Assembly (NCBI GenBank): GCA_902773665.1
Contig: CACYFF010000006.1
Location: forward strand, 98,801-156,847
Origin: an uncultured Eubacteriales bacterium
GTDB taxonomy: Bacteria; Bacillota; Clostridia; Peptostreptococcales; Anaerovoracaceae
Direction of reading: 5' to 3'
DNA: 58,047 bases
The notes below the pieces were generated by a model. It was not told the DNA's origin. It saw only the letters and a program-made list of their open reading frames with translations, and did not search any database. Shown here piece after piece: positions 1-8,621 of this stretch; the first letter of the stretch is position 1; every line of letters starts with the position of its first letter. The translations under genes and the position numbers were made by a program.

Positions 1-603
1 AAGCCCTTTGGCGCGCTGCAGCAGATTGCCGCTCTCAAAGTCCGCGCCCCTCGCCGTCTGGGCCTTCATGATCTTGTCGGTCTCGTCCAAAAGCGTGGGG
101 ATAAAGCGCAGCGCGATGGTCATCATCATGGCCAGCTCGTGGGAAGGCAGGCCGATCTTGCTTAAAGGCGAGAGCAGCCGCTCCATGCCGTCCGTCAAGG
201 CCACGGGCTTGGTGGTGAGGGTCAAAAGGGATGACCCGAAGATGAGCATGACGAGCCGGATCGCCATAAAGCAGGCGCGGTAGATGCCCTCCCGGGCGAT
301 CTTCAGGATGCCGAAGCGCCAGATGGGGTCGCCGGGGGTCATGAACAAGTTGATGATGGCGGTGAACACGATCAGGAACATGACGGCCTTTAGGCCTCTC
401 GCCATGTACTTGAACGGAACGCCGGAAATTTTGACGAGAATGGCGAGACAGATGCCGCAGAACAGAAATCCCGTAAAATTCTTTACGACAAACAGCGACA
501 CGAGGAAAAGGATCGTGCCGATGAGCTTGGTCCGGGGATCCAGCTTGTGGACCACGGAATCGCCGGGATAATATTGTCCGAGTGTGATGTCTTTGATCGC
601 CAT
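1..603 (-). CDS. ecfT: Energy-coupling factor transporter transmembrane protein EcfT (3' end beyond window)
   Basis: Membrane scaffold of an ECF vitamin/metal importer; it couples the two ATPases to an interchangeable S component. The minus-strand frame is open from ATG at 603 to the window edge (201 codons). It starts MAIKDITLGQYYPGDS, then the family's HKLDPRTKL motif, several hydrophobic helices, and the cytoplasmic coupling signature AQTARGADF near residues 184-192 (the A-R-G motif that contacts the ATPases). The ATG directly follows the ecfA2 stop, so the three genes form one operon in the order ecfA1-ecfA2-ecfT. No S component is visible, which suggests a group II (shared) module. The C-terminus is outside the window. 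Confidence 0.93.
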   Translation of the reverse strand, partial: MAIKDITLGQYYPGDSVVHKLDPRTKLIGTILFLVSLFVVKNFTGFLFCGICLAILVKISGVPFKYMARGLKAVMFLIVFTAIINLFMTPGDPIWRFGILKIAREGIYRACFMAIRLVMLIFGSSLLTLTTKPVALTDGMERLLSPLSKIGLPSHELAMMMTIALRFIPTLLDETDKIMKAQTARGADFESGNLLQRAKGL

Positions 604-1452
604 TTATCTGAAAGCGTTTACGATCTCTCGTGCCGCCCCGTCTTCGTCGAAGATGTCCGTGCGGACATTGAGTCCTTTTTCTTTTAAGAGGTAAAGGAGT
701 TCGGAGGAAGACGGTGCACCGAGACCGATCTCGTGGAGTTCTTTGTGGTGGGAGAAGACTTCCCGGGGCGTGCCGTTCATGGCCAGATGACCCTTGTCCA
801 GCACCAGGACGCGGTCCGCCATGCGGGCGGCGTCGTCCATGTTGTGGGAGACCAGCAGAATGGTAAGGTTGCGGTCGCGCCGCACCTTCTCCACCATGTC
901 CAGGATGTCCTTATGGCCTTTGGGATCCAAGCCTGCCGTCGGCTCGTCCAGGATGAGCACCTGGGGCTCCATGGCCAGAACGCCTGCGATGGCCACGCGG
1001 CGTTTCTCGCCGCCGGACAGTTCGAAGGGAGAAACGTCCCGCTTCGCATCCGGATCGATGCCCACGAGTTTTAGGGCTGCGATCGCCTTTTCCTCGCATT
1101 CTTCCGGCGTAAACCCGTAGTTTTTCGGCGCGAAACAGACGTCCTTCAGAACGGTCTCCTCAAACAGCTGATATTCCGGATACTGGAACACCAGGCCGAT
1201 CTTCCGGCGGGCTTCCCGGGCTTCCTTCGTTTTCTCGTTGATATCGATGCCGTCCGCCAGCACGCAGCCCTTCGTGGGCTTCATGAGGCCGTTCAGATGC
1301 ATCAGAAGCGTGGACTTGCCGCTGCCGGTGTGGCCGATAATGGCCGCAAACTCGCCGCTGGGGATCGTAAAATTCACGTCTTCCAGCGCCGTCGTGGCAA
1401 AGGGCAGACCCTCGCTGTAGGTATATCCCAATTCTCTGACTTCTATCTGCAT
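604..1452 (-). CDS. ecfA2: ECF transporter ATPase EcfA2
   Basis: One of the two ABC ATPases of the ECF importer. From ATG at 1452 it is 282 residues, the usual length. Visible motifs are Walker A GHTGSGKS, Q-loop FQYPEYQLF, signature LSGGEKRR, Walker B VLILDEPTAGLD and the H-switch VSHNMDD. The open frame continues upstream of 1452, but that extension is ecfA1 read in another frame, so 1452 is the start. It overlaps the ecfA1 end by 10 bases, implying translational coupling. Confidence 0.95.
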   Translation of the reverse strand: MQIEVRELGYTYSEGLPFATTALEDVNFTIPSGEFAAIIGHTGSGKSTLLMHLNGLMKPTKGCVLADGIDINEKTKEAREARRKIGLVFQYPEYQLFEETVLKDVCFAPKNYGFTPEECEEKAIAALKLVGIDPDAKRDVSPFELSGGEKRRVAIAGVLAMEPQVLILDEPTAGLDPKGHKDILDMVEKVRRDRNLTILLVSHNMDDAARMADRVLVLDKGHLAMNGTPREVFSHHKELHEIGLGAPSSSELLYLLKEKGLNVRTDIFDEDGAAREIVNAFR

Positions 1453-2324
1453 AGGCACTCTGCCAGCCTTTCCGCGGTAATGATGCCTTCCGGCAGATCG
1501 ACGCCAAGGTCTCTCAGTTTGGCTGCCATGGAAGCGCCGAAGGGCATCTGCAGGTTGAGTTCCTGCAGTTTTTCGCCGTGCGCGAACAGCGCGGCCGGCG
1601 CCTCGTCCAGGATGGGTCTCCCCTTGTCCATCACGATGATGCGGTCCGCCTGGGCGGCTTCTTCCATGAAATGCGTAATTAAAATAACGGTCTTTCCCTC
1701 TTCGTGCAGACCCCGGATGATCTTCAGGATCTCCGCTCTGCCGGAAGGATCGAGCATGGCCGTGGGTTCGTCGAACACGATGCATTCCGGCTGCATGGCT
1801 AATACGCCTGCGATGGCGATGCGCTGTTTCTGACCGCCGGACAGCAGATGCGGGCCTTTTTTACGGAACTCGTACATGCCGACGGCGTTTAAGGCGTTAT
1901 CCACCCTTTTACGGATCTCCGCCGGGTCGACGCCCAGATTCTCCGGGCCGAAGGCCACGTCGTCCTCCACGACGGAAGAGACCAGCTGGTTGTCCGGATT
2001 CTGGAACACCATGCCGCAGCGACGGCGGATCTCCCAGGTATTGTCCGGGTCTGCCGTAGACATGCCGCACACCAGCGCTTCGCCGGAGGACGGCAGCAGC
2101 AGGGCGTTCAGGTGCTTCGCCAGCGTGGACTTGCCGCTTCCGTTGCTGCCGACGATGGCGACGAAGCTGCCCTTTTCGATGTCCAGGGTGACCCCGTCCA
2201 GCGCCATGCGCTTTTCGGAGTGCTTCACGTCCACGTCGTTGTTCGTGGTCACGTTGCCTTCCGCATCCTCCACGTAGTAGGAAAACGTTACGTCTTTCAG
2301 TTGTATGACCGTTTCTTTGCTCAT
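1443..2324 (-). CDS. ecfA1: ECF transporter ATPase EcfA1
   Basis: Partner ATPase to EcfA2. 293 residues from ATG at 2324. Motifs: Walker A GSNGSGKS, FQNPDNQL, signature LSGGQKQR, Walker B CIVFDEPTAMLD, H-loop ITHFMEE. A TTG six bases upstream is also in frame, but MSKETVIQLK is the natural N-terminus. No Shine-Dalgarno precedes the ATG. A TATACT hexamer ends nine bases before it, so transcription would begin two or three bases upstream; the message may be leaderless (see findings). The gene heads the ecf operon. Confidence 0.94.
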   Translation of the reverse strand: MSKETVIQLKDVTFSYYVEDAEGNVTTNNDVDVKHSEKRMALDGVTLDIEKGSFVAIVGSNGSGKSTLAKHLNALLLPSSGEALVCGMSTADPDNTWEIRRRCGMVFQNPDNQLVSSVVEDDVAFGPENLGVDPAEIRKRVDNALNAVGMYEFRKKGPHLLSGGQKQRIAIAGVLAMQPECIVFDEPTAMLDPSGRAEILKIIRGLHEEGKTVILITHFMEEAAQADRIIVMDKGRPILDEAPAALFAHGEKLQELNLQMPFGASMAAKLRDLGVDLPEGIITAERLAECLCR

Positions 2325-2345
2325 AACCAAATCAGTATAACATAA

Positions 2346-2367
2346 AAGGCCCCGGAAATGGGGCCTT
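2346..2367 (-). terminator. Hairpin terminator upstream of the ecf operon
   Basis: Minus-strand reading gives AAGGCCCC, a six-base loop, GGGGCCTT and then TTAT. It closes transcripts arriving from the XRE gene and its remnant before the ecfA1 promoter. Confidence 0.7.
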
Positions 2368-2374
2368 CCTGCGC

Positions 2375-2524
2375 TTATTCTTTCGTTATTTCAAAGCGAT
2401 CGTGGCGATATAGCGGGTGGCTGCGGGAAGTTCGAGCTGCGGATCTTCGAGCCGAAGTTCCGTCTGGCGGCCGGCAGCCTGCATCTAGCTTGTCTTTTTC
2501 GAATTCGCTTACGCTTTTGATCAT
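2375..2524 (-). pseudogene. Frameshifted remnant of a small gene coupled to the XRE regulator
   Basis: ATG at 2524 overlaps the stop of the upstream XRE gene (ATGA) behind a GGAG, so a coupled gene once started here. Its frame begins MIKSVSEFEKDKLDA and then becomes Arg/Ser-rich nonsense to a stop at 2375. In the +1 frame the same DNA gives a plausible protein C-terminus, MQAAGRQTELRLEDPQLE and on to a stop at 2386. This fits one small gene broken by a frameshift or short deletion. Family not recognised; a genuine 49-residue peptide cannot be excluded. Confidence 0.4.
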
Positions 2525-3189
2525 TCTTGTCTCCTATTCTGTGTTGTTATCGAGCGGTTTTCCTTCTGGCGAAGTTTTTCCCCGAGCAAGAGGCCCAGAA
2601 GAGAAACGCCGAAGCCAATGAACGCATATTTGAAGTTCGGGAAGAGGAATGTCCGCAGAGCTTCCGTTTCGAACGACACGAACGTTACGGACGGTACGAG
2701 CAGGAACAGGAACGCAAAGACCGCGACCAGGACCCATTTTCCCTTTCCCCACCAATTGTTTTTTCCTGCGGTCACGCACAGGAGCAAAACCGCTGCCGGA
2801 AGCGAGATGTACTGGAACACAACCGTGCAGGCTGCCGCTTCCGGTCCTTTGGCGGCAAGCCAGAAGACCACCTGCGTGATGGCATAGATCAGTACCGCCG
2901 CAGCGATCAATACAGCCTTTGTCAGCCGGTCTCTGCTCTTTACGATATTCGTGCTTTCTTCCAGGTATGCCGTGTAAGTATCTTTCATTGTTTCTTCCTC
3001 CTTGAGAAGATGATCGAGACTCACGGAATACAGGCCGCTCATGCGGATCACGCTGACGATATCCGGGTAGGACCGCCCGTTCTCCCAATTGGAGATGGTC
3101 TGGCGGCTGACCCCAAGAGCTTCCGCAGCGCGTTCCTGCGTGTAGCCGGCTTCGTTTCTGGCGTTTCTGATCTTGCTTCCGATTTCCAT
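2521..3189 (-). CDS. XRE-family HTH regulator with membrane domain
   Basis: 222 residues from ATG at 3189, chosen because AAAGGAG lies nine bases upstream; the longer frame to 3249 has no such site. Residues 1-65 are a Cro/CI-type HTH (GYTQERAAEALGVSRQTISNWE). A linker follows, then about four hydrophobic helices (near residues 88-110, 122-140, 152-170 and 190-208). This layout is common in Clostridia for membrane-tethered regulators that sense envelope or small-molecule cues; the target is unknown. Palindromes at 3295-3322 in its promoter region may be its own operators. Confidence 0.85.
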   Translation of the reverse strand: MEIGSKIRNARNEAGYTQERAAEALGVSRQTISNWENGRSYPDIVSVIRMSGLYSVSLDHLLKEEETMKDTYTAYLEESTNIVKSRDRLTKAVLIAAAVLIYAITQVVFWLAAKGPEAAACTVVFQYISLPAAVLLLCVTAGKNNWWGKGKWVLVAVFAFLFLLVPSVTFVSFETEALRTFLFPNFKYAFIGFGVSLLGLLLGEKLRQKENRSITTQNRRQE

Positions 3190-3294
3190 GGTCTCGATCT
3201 CCTTTCGCAATGCCTTACCCATCGAAGGCACCTTCAGGATAAGAAACAACGAACCTTCTATCCAGCCAAAAGGTTTTCCATCCGGGCTTTACCC

Positions 3295-3322
3295 TTGTAC
3301 AAATGCTTTTACATGTGTAAAA
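3295..3322. promoter_or_regulatory. Paired operator-like palindromes between XRE gene and bcp
   Basis: TTGTACAA at 3295-3302 is a perfect 8-bp palindrome. TTTTACATGTGTAAAA at 3307-3322 has perfect 6-bp arms (TTTTAC/GTAAAA). They sit about 105-135 bases upstream of the XRE start, where its promoter should lie, and are likely sites for that regulator or a paralogue. Inference from position and symmetry only. Confidence 0.45.
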
Positions 3323-3399
3323 AGATAGCCCCTTCCAGGCTTCCGACATCTTATTGTAGCACAGATCGGCACGCTGCAGGTCTGCGCATGCCCCTTCTG

Positions 3400-3408
3400 T
3401 GATATAAT
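3400..3408 (+). promoter_or_regulatory. Extended -10 promoter of bcp
   Basis: TG-A-TATAAT lies 24 bases before the bcp start, followed by the ribosome site GAGGAGGAG. No good -35 is visible, as usual for extended -10 promoters. Confidence 0.65.
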
Positions 3409-3431
3409 CCACATAGAGGAGGAGTTGCCTT

Positions 3432-3893
3432 ATGCTGAAAGAAGGAACAAAAGCGCCGGATTTCGCGCTGTGCGATAAGGACGGAAAGACCGTTACCCTG
3501 CAGGATTTCGCGGGGAAAAAACTTGTGCTGTATTTCTACCCCAAGGACAACACGGCGGGCTGCACCAAACAGGCCTGCGCGTTTGCCGCGGTGTACGAGG
3601 GGTTTAAGGACAACGATGTGGCGGTCGTGGGGATCAGTAAAGATTCTTCCGCATCCCACCGGAAGTTTGCGGAGAAGTACGATCTGCCCTTCATCCTCTT
3701 ATCCGACCCAGAATTGAAGGCGATCCAGGCCTACGACGTCTGGGTGGAGAAGAAGATGTACGGTAAAATCGGCCACGGCGTCGAGCGGTCCACCTACATC
3801 ATCGACGAGAACGGCATCATCGAGAAGGCCATGCCGAAGGTCAAGCCCGACTCCAACGCAGCGGACATCCTGGAATACCTGGGAAAGCTGTAG
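3432..3893 (+). CDS. bcp: Thioredoxin-dependent thiol peroxidase (Bcp/PrxQ)
   Basis: Cytosolic peroxiredoxin reducing hydrogen peroxide and organic hydroperoxides with electrons from thioredoxin. 153 residues, normal for the family. The peroxidatic Cys44 lies in YPKDNTAGCTKQAC; Cys49, five residues on, is the resolving cysteine of PrxQ-type enzymes. Further markers are GVERSTYIID and the C-terminal KVKPDSNAADILEYL. Monocistronic: own extended -10 promoter, strong SD, and two hairpins downstream. Confidence 0.95.
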   Translation: MLKEGTKAPDFALCDKDGKTVTLQDFAGKKLVLYFYPKDNTAGCTKQACAFAAVYEGFKDNDVAVVGISKDSSASHRKFAEKYDLPFILLSDPELKAIQAYDVWVEKKMYGKIGHGVERSTYIIDENGIIEKAMPKVKPDSNAADILEYLGKL

Positions 3894-3929
3894 ACCGGTC
3901 TGTGCATTGACCGGCTGCGCAGTTTTGGG

Positions 3930-3957
3930 AAGGGTCACAGGGTTTTCCGTGACCCTT
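3930..3957 (+). terminator. Terminator hairpin after bcp
   Basis: AAGGGTCAC, a 10-base loop, GTGACCCTT, then TC. The stem carries the GGGTCAC word that recurs through the window. Confidence 0.6.
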
Positions 3958-3974
3958 TCAGTCATTTCAAAACA

Positions 3975-4025
3975 GTCAAAGAGAATTACGCAAAAATGGC
4001 CCGAAAAGGGCCATTTTTCTTTGAC
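3975..4025 (+). repeat. 51-bp double-stem hairpin element, copy A
   Basis: GTCAAAG, ten bases, then AAAAATGGCCC-GAAAA-GGGCCATTTTT, followed at once by CTTTGAC, which pairs with the first block. A second copy of identical layout lies at 51591-51641 with compensating stem changes. It probably ends transcription of bcp and, on the other strand, of the amidohydrolase. Confidence 0.75.
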
Positions 4026-4038
4026 GAAATTCATATCG

Positions 4039-5700
4039 TCATCTCTGATAGATGATCCGCCCATCCAGGATCGTCATATCCACCTGGATATTGCGGATGT
4101 CCTCCGGATCGATGCCGTCGAGGTTGCGGTCGAGGATCGCGATATCCGCCCGCTTTCCGGGTTCCAGCGAGCCTTTGATCTCCTGCTCACCGGTCAGGCA
4201 GGCGCCGTTGTAAGTCATCATCTTGACGGCTTCCTTCACGGTGATGCACTCGGACGTGCCCAAAGATGTGCCGCGCATCGCTTTGCGGGTCACCGCGCTG
4301 TACATGTTCCAGAACGGATTTAACGCGCCGCAGGGCATGTCCGTGGACAATCCGCAGCGGATGCCGTAGTTCAGGTAGGTGCGCAGCGGCGTATAGCTTT
4401 CGATCTTGTCCGGCGGCAGCAGTTCGGGATACCCGTCGCCCTCGCCGTAGATGAACGAACCCTGCACGATGGCCATGATGCCCATCTCCGCCATCATCTC
4501 CAACGCCTTCTGCGTGGGGAAATAGGCGTGGATGATGTTGTGGTGATGCGGCCGGGGATTGGCCTTCCAGGCCTTGTACATCGCTTCCACCGCTCTTTCC
4601 AGCGCGATGTCGCCCATCACGTGGATGCCGATGTCCCATCCTGCGTCGTGAGCGGTCTTGATGTATCCGTCCAGTTTGTCCAGATTCAGGCGCAGCGGAA
4701 CGTTCCGGGGGCCGTCGTCTCCCACGTAAGCCCAGGATTTTAAGGCGGTTTTAGAGGTAAGGCCGTAATCTATGGCCATCTTCAGCCCCGTATAGCGGAT
4801 CCATTCATTGCCGTAGCCGGCACCGAAATCGTAATCGTCGATCACATGAGCGAGCATCGCTTCGTCCGGCACGAAGTTGAATCCATGCCAGGTCGGCATC
4901 AGGCCCATGCGCAGGGTGAGGTCGCCTTCCCGGTACAGTTTATGATAAGCACGGGCCAGATTTCTCGTTCCGCCGGCTTCCATGTTGCTCGTGATGCCGT
5001 AGGCGTTGTAGACGGGAAGCGCAATGCGGATCAGCTCTTCGAAGGACTCGGGGGAAGGATCGCCCGCGCCGTCGCCTGCCATCCCGCTGGCGACGTCCAT
5101 CACATTGCGCACCAGCAGCATCGCGTTGCCGTGAAGGATGCCGTTGGGTTCGCCGGTGGACGGGTCATGCACGATCTCGCCTTTTTCCGGATCCGGCGTA
5201 TCCTTCGTGACCCCGGCCAGCGCCAGCGCCATCGAATTCGCCACGCAGCTGCCGAATACGCGGTCGAACACGACGGGATGATCCGGAGCCGCCTCGTCCA
5301 GTTCCTTTTTCGTAAAGCTGCGGTTTTCTTTAAACTGGGATTCGATATAGCTGCAGCCCGTGATCCACTTGCCCTTCGGCGTTGCTGCCGCCTTCTCCGC
5401 CAGTTTTTCCTTCAGCATGTCGAAACTGTCGATGCCGAACAGCACGACGCCTTGGAAGGTCTGACCGGCCTGCCAGAGATGGCTATGGCAGTCGTTGATC
5501 CCGGGCATGGCGCTGCGGCCTTTCAGATCGATGAGTTTCGTCCAGGGTGCGGCCAGCCCTAAGATCTCGTCGCTGTTTCCTGTTGCCAGGATCTCGTTGC
5601 CGCAGATCGCCAGGGCGTCACAGACCGCATCGTCTGCGTCCGCCGTAAAGATGGTTCCGTTGTAGAGAATCATGTCCGGAGTATTAAAACGCGTATTCAT
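4039..5700 (-). CDS. YtcJ-like metal-dependent amidohydrolase
   Basis: 553 residues from ATG at 5700 (GAGGAGGG seven bases upstream). Amidohydrolase superfamily, TIM barrel flanked by a beta-sandwich. Visible: N-terminal LYNGTIFTADADD, the metal motif NDCHSHLW, IHVMGDIALERAVEA (the family's HAIGD region), the LSTD aspartate motif, and a C-terminal GSLEPGKRADIAILD strand. YtcJ-like enzymes hydrolyse C-N bonds of varied N-acyl or cyclic substrates; substrate not predictable. Cytosolic, no signal peptide. Divergent from the next gene. Confidence 0.9.
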   Translation of the reverse strand: MNTRFNTPDMILYNGTIFTADADDAVCDALAICGNEILATGNSDEILGLAAPWTKLIDLKGRSAMPGINDCHSHLWQAGQTFQGVVLFGIDSFDMLKEKLAEKAAATPKGKWITGCSYIESQFKENRSFTKKELDEAAPDHPVVFDRVFGSCVANSMALALAGVTKDTPDPEKGEIVHDPSTGEPNGILHGNAMLLVRNVMDVASGMAGDGAGDPSPESFEELIRIALPVYNAYGITSNMEAGGTRNLARAYHKLYREGDLTLRMGLMPTWHGFNFVPDEAMLAHVIDDYDFGAGYGNEWIRYTGLKMAIDYGLTSKTALKSWAYVGDDGPRNVPLRLNLDKLDGYIKTAHDAGWDIGIHVMGDIALERAVEAMYKAWKANPRPHHHNIIHAYFPTQKALEMMAEMGIMAIVQGSFIYGEGDGYPELLPPDKIESYTPLRTYLNYGIRCGLSTDMPCGALNPFWNMYSAVTRKAMRGTSLGTSECITVKEAVKMMTYNGACLTGEQEIKGSLEPGKRADIAILDRNLDGIDPEDIRNIQVDMTILDGRIIYQR

Positions 5701-5734
5701 AAAATGCCCTCCTCGCTTTCCAGCTTCTGCTTTC

Positions 5735-5754
5735 ATTGTATCATATGCTATAAT
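5735..5754. promoter_or_regulatory. Symmetric divergent promoter pair
   Basis: Plus strand has TG-C-TATAAT at 5746-5754; minus strand has TG-A-TACAAT at 5743-5735. The two extended -10 elements face away from each other within 20 bp of near-palindromic DNA, driving the amidohydrolase (left) and the membrane protein (right). Confidence 0.65.
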
Positions 5755-5775
5755 GTGCGCAGAGGTGTGTATTCA

Positions 5776-6966
5776 ATGAATCCGGAAAGTAAATATACGG
5801 TCAAGAAGACCTTCAGTGCGGAGACTGTGGTCTTCCCTGTTATTTTTCTCGCCTTTTTTGCCTATCTGGCCCACGTGATGGGCATGGCCAACATGATCAA
5901 TACGATCATGAAGACGGCGTTCGATCTTCTGATCAACACCGTTCTGTATATCGTGGCGGTCTGCGTCATCATGGGCGCAGTATCCGAACTTCTTACGGAG
6001 TTCGGTTTCGTTGCGCTGATGGACCGGGTACTGCGGCCGCTGATGCGGCCTGTCTTCGGACTGCCGGGCGCTGCCTCCCTGGGCATCGTCACCACGTTCC
6101 TCTCGGACAATCCGGCTATCCTGGCGCTCACCGCAAATCCCCGCTATAAATATTATTTCAAAGCCTACCAGTTCCCGGCGCTCACGAACATCGGCACGTC
6201 CTTTGGCATGGGACTTATCGTGTGCACCTACATGCTGTCGCTGGCGTCCATCACCGGGGAATCCTACGGCAAAGCCGTCGTCGTCGGGCTGGCCGGCGCG
6301 ACGGTCGGCGCTGTCGTGAGCACCCGCATCATGCTGCATTTCACGAAGAAGGTCTACGGGACGGATCTGCCCGCGCAAGATGCCTTCCCTTCCGCGCAGG
6401 ACACCGAGATCGGGGAGCTGGAACCGGGTCTTCGCCCGGTGAGGAAAGGAAATCTGGGCAACCGGGTGCTGGGAGCTCTGCTGGACGGCGGCGCCAGCGG
6501 CCTCACTTTAGGAGCGGGTATCGTTCCCGGCGTGCTCATCATCTGTACGCTGGTAATGATCCTGATGAACGGTCCTTCGGACAGCGGTCTTTACACGGGA
6601 GCCGCCTACGAAGGCGTCGGACTGATCCCGGCAGTCGCTGCCAAACTCAATTTTATCCTGGAACCCCTGTTCGGGTTCAGCAACACCCAGGCCATCGGCG
6701 TTCCCGTAACGGCGCTGGGCGCTGCCGGCGCTGCCATCAGCCTGGCCTCGGGGCTCGCTTCCCGGGGACTTTTGGCCGCGGGCGACGTGGCCGTCTTTAC
6801 CGCCATGTGCATGTGCTGGAGCGGCTATCTCAGCACGCACACGTCCATGATGGACAGCCTGCACTGCAAGGAGCTGACAGGCAAAGCGCTTATCTCACAC
6901 ACGATCGGCGGCATCGCAGCAGGATTTGCCGCGCATTGGATCTTCATACTCGTCAACCTTCTGTAA
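5776..6966 (+). CDS. CD0519/CD1768-type membrane protein (nucleoside-gate domain)
   Basis: 396 residues; ATG at 5776 has AGAGGTG eight bases upstream, and an in-frame ATG at 5704 is rejected because it overlaps the promoter. Polytopic inner-membrane protein with about nine to ten helices. Family traits: AVVFPVIFLAFFAYLAHVMG-like N-terminus, SDNPAILAL, PALTNIGTSFGMGLIV, and a C-terminal repeat with SNTQAIGVPVTALG. It belongs with gate (nucleoside-recognition) proteins of Clostridia; substrate unproven. The divergent amidohydrolase may act on the same compound. Confidence 0.8.
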   Translation: MNPESKYTVKKTFSAETVVFPVIFLAFFAYLAHVMGMANMINTIMKTAFDLLINTVLYIVAVCVIMGAVSELLTEFGFVALMDRVLRPLMRPVFGLPGAASLGIVTTFLSDNPAILALTANPRYKYYFKAYQFPALTNIGTSFGMGLIVCTYMLSLASITGESYGKAVVVGLAGATVGAVVSTRIMLHFTKKVYGTDLPAQDAFPSAQDTEIGELEPGLRPVRKGNLGNRVLGALLDGGASGLTLGAGIVPGVLIICTLVMILMNGPSDSGLYTGAAYEGVGLIPAVAAKLNFILEPLFGFSNTQAIGVPVTALGAAGAAISLASGLASRGLLAAGDVAVFTAMCMCWSGYLSTHTSMMDSLHCKELTGKALISHTIGGIAAGFAAHWIFILVNLL

Positions 6967-6977
6967 CAAAAATGCAG

Positions 6978-7026
6978 AACGGGGACAGTTCTTTGTCTCA
7001 CCCTTCGACAGAGAACCGTCCCCGTT
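6978..7026. repeat. REP-like palindrome
   Basis: AACGGGGACAGTTCTTTGTC (6978-6997) and GACAGAGAACCGTCCCCGTT (7007-7026) form a 20-bp imperfect hairpin with two mismatches, between convergent genes. The GGGGACGGTTCT core is typical of REP families mobilised by Y1 (REP-associated) transposases. It may also act as a two-way terminator. A half copy lies at 9440. Confidence 0.8.
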
Positions 7027-7041
7027 TATTTCCATGTTTTC

Positions 7042-7761
7042 TTACTGGGCGTTCGCGTGCTCCTTGTTGTAGCGGTACCACTTCCAGTAGCCGTAGCAGG
7101 TGTTCACCATCATGGCGGCGACGGTCACCAGCATGATGTAGGCGCCTCCGCGGATGTACAGCGTGGCATCCATGATGAGAGTGATGATCCAGGCGTACCA
7201 CTGCTCCCGGTAGCGGGCCAGAAGCAACACGCCGTTGGCAATGCCGAAGCCCGAAGACAGCGCATCCACGTAGGAATCCGCAGCGTCGGGGATCATCCGG
7301 ATGAGGGAGCCTGCGACGAAAGCGAAGGCGAAGATGGCCGCGATCGCCAGGATATCCTGCTTCGGCGTAAGGGTCTTGACCACCGTCAGTTCCTCTTTCT
7401 CCTCGTCCCTGTGCTTGCTCCAGCGCCAGTAGCTTAAAGCGCTCACCGGGATCCAGAACACGCAGATGATGATGGCGGTCACATACCAGCCGTTGTAGAA
7501 ACACACGATGAGCTCCGAGATCTCGACGAAAAGAATATCCACCACGAAATTCAGCTTGCTCTGCTTGGAGATCATGAGCTCGCAGATGGGGTTGGACAGC
7601 ACGCAGACGATGGAGGCGACCACCAGAAGCGTGTTGGACGTGTCTTCCAGCATGTAGTCCGGGAAAAAGATGACGAAAATAACGGTAATGGCCAGGACGA
7701 TTCCCAGGTACCACTTCTGATACGGCGTAAAACTCTTAACGAAAGCCTTTAATTCACTCAT
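7042..7761 (-). CDS. pnuC: Nicotinamide riboside transporter PnuC
   Basis: 239 residues, with AAGGA before the start. Inner-membrane facilitator for nicotinamide riboside (or a related ribosyl vitamin) feeding NAD synthesis. Hydrophobic helices fill the protein; PnuC hallmarks are CELMISKQSKLNFVVD, FWIPVSALSYWRW, LLLARYREQWYAWI and a final YGYWKWYRYNK. It directly abuts the amidohydrolase-2 gene (its start follows that stop by one base), so the two are co-transcribed. No NAD salvage enzyme is adjacent. Confidence 0.88.
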   Translation of the reverse strand: MSELKAFVKSFTPYQKWYLGIVLAITVIFVIFFPDYMLEDTSNTLLVVASIVCVLSNPICELMISKQSKLNFVVDILFVEISELIVCFYNGWYVTAIIICVFWIPVSALSYWRWSKHRDEEKEELTVVKTLTPKQDILAIAAIFAFAFVAGSLIRMIPDAADSYVDALSSGFGIANGVLLLARYREQWYAWIITLIMDATLYIRGGAYIMLVTVAAMMVNTCYGYWKWYRYNKEHANAQ

Positions 7762-8550
7762 TTACAGTTCCTTTAAATAAACCGCGAGGCGCGGAAACGC
7801 CCGCAGCGCATTTTCATAATAGATCTGTTCTCTCACCTTCTCCGGATAGATATCCGAAAGAAAATCGTCGAACCGCTCGATGTCCACGAGATTCAGGGGC
7901 GGGCAAAAGTCCGTACCGTAGAGGATCTGCGAGGCGCAGTCGGACGCGTGCAGCGCACCTCCGTAATTCGCCAGCAGCACGTTCCAGTCGCTTTCGTACC
8001 CTTCTTCGAACAGTCCCGAAAAATCCGTAAACAGGTTCGGGTGATCCGCACAGAGCGCGCAGCAGCGGGCGGTGTTCGGGTCATCCATGTGGGCCGCGAC
8101 GAAATTGATTCCCGGGTGCCGTTCGGCCGCCCGGGCGATGTGCACTGCAGATGACCCTTCCAGATCCTGATCGGAGGGCAGCACCAGAGAGCACAGACCG
8201 GTATGGAATGTGACCGTAAGACCGTATTTTTCGCAGAAAGCGTAGACCTCTTCCAGCTCCGGATCTTCTGCCGTCCCCCTCTGGTAGCTGGTGTAGATCT
8301 TAAGCCCGACTACCTTCCAGTCGTCCAAATGGGCCTCGATCTGCGCAAGCTGCGGGCCGGCCGGGGACTTGAGGTCGATGCAGGGGCATAAAAAAAGACG
8401 GGGGTCGCTTTGCACGGTACGGACCGTATCCGGATTTGCCAGAATGCTTTCCGGAAACTGCATGACCAGCGCGATATTATCTGCCCGGGAGAAGTACTCA
8501 TTCCGGATCGAATCGGTTATAATATGCGTGTGACAATCGATCTTTCTCAT
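7762..8550 (-). CDS. Amidohydrolase-family protein (amidohydrolase 2 / TatD-like barrel)
   Basis: 262 residues. The N-terminal MRKIDCHTHI carries the HxH metal pair; later HTGL, VAAHMDD and LYGTDFCPP supply the remaining metal and catalytic residues of the amidohydrolase 2 barrel. Substrate unknown; cytosolic. It has no Shine-Dalgarno, and its promoter ends 11 bases before ATG, so the message may be nearly leaderless. First gene of an operon with pnuC. Confidence 0.82.
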   Translation of the reverse strand: MRKIDCHTHIITDSIRNEYFSRADNIALVMQFPESILANPDTVRTVQSDPRLFLCPCIDLKSPAGPQLAQIEAHLDDWKVVGLKIYTSYQRGTAEDPELEEVYAFCEKYGLTVTFHTGLCSLVLPSDQDLEGSSAVHIARAAERHPGINFVAAHMDDPNTARCCALCADHPNLFTDFSGLFEEGYESDWNVLLANYGGALHASDCASQILYGTDFCPPLNLVDIERFDDFLSDIYPEKVREQIYYENALRAFPRLAVYLKEL

Positions 8551-8561
8551 AACAGTACATT

Positions 8562-8591
8562 ACTATACCACCCCGTTTCGGGGCTTGGCAA
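8562..8591 (-). promoter_or_regulatory. Promoter of amidohydrolase-pnuC operon with palindromic spacer
   Basis: Minus strand: TTGCCA, 18 bases, TATAGT with a TG one base upstream (extended -10). The spacer contains the palindrome CCCCGTTTCGGGG at 8571-8583, a plausible repressor site between -35 and -10. Confidence 0.6.
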
Positions 8592-8621
8592 GAAAAAAGG
8601 AAACTATTGGGAGGAAACAGA

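Noticed and set aside
1453-1785. N-terminal extension of EcfA2
   Set aside because: The extension is the ecfA1 coding region in another frame; the family begins at MQIEVRELGY.
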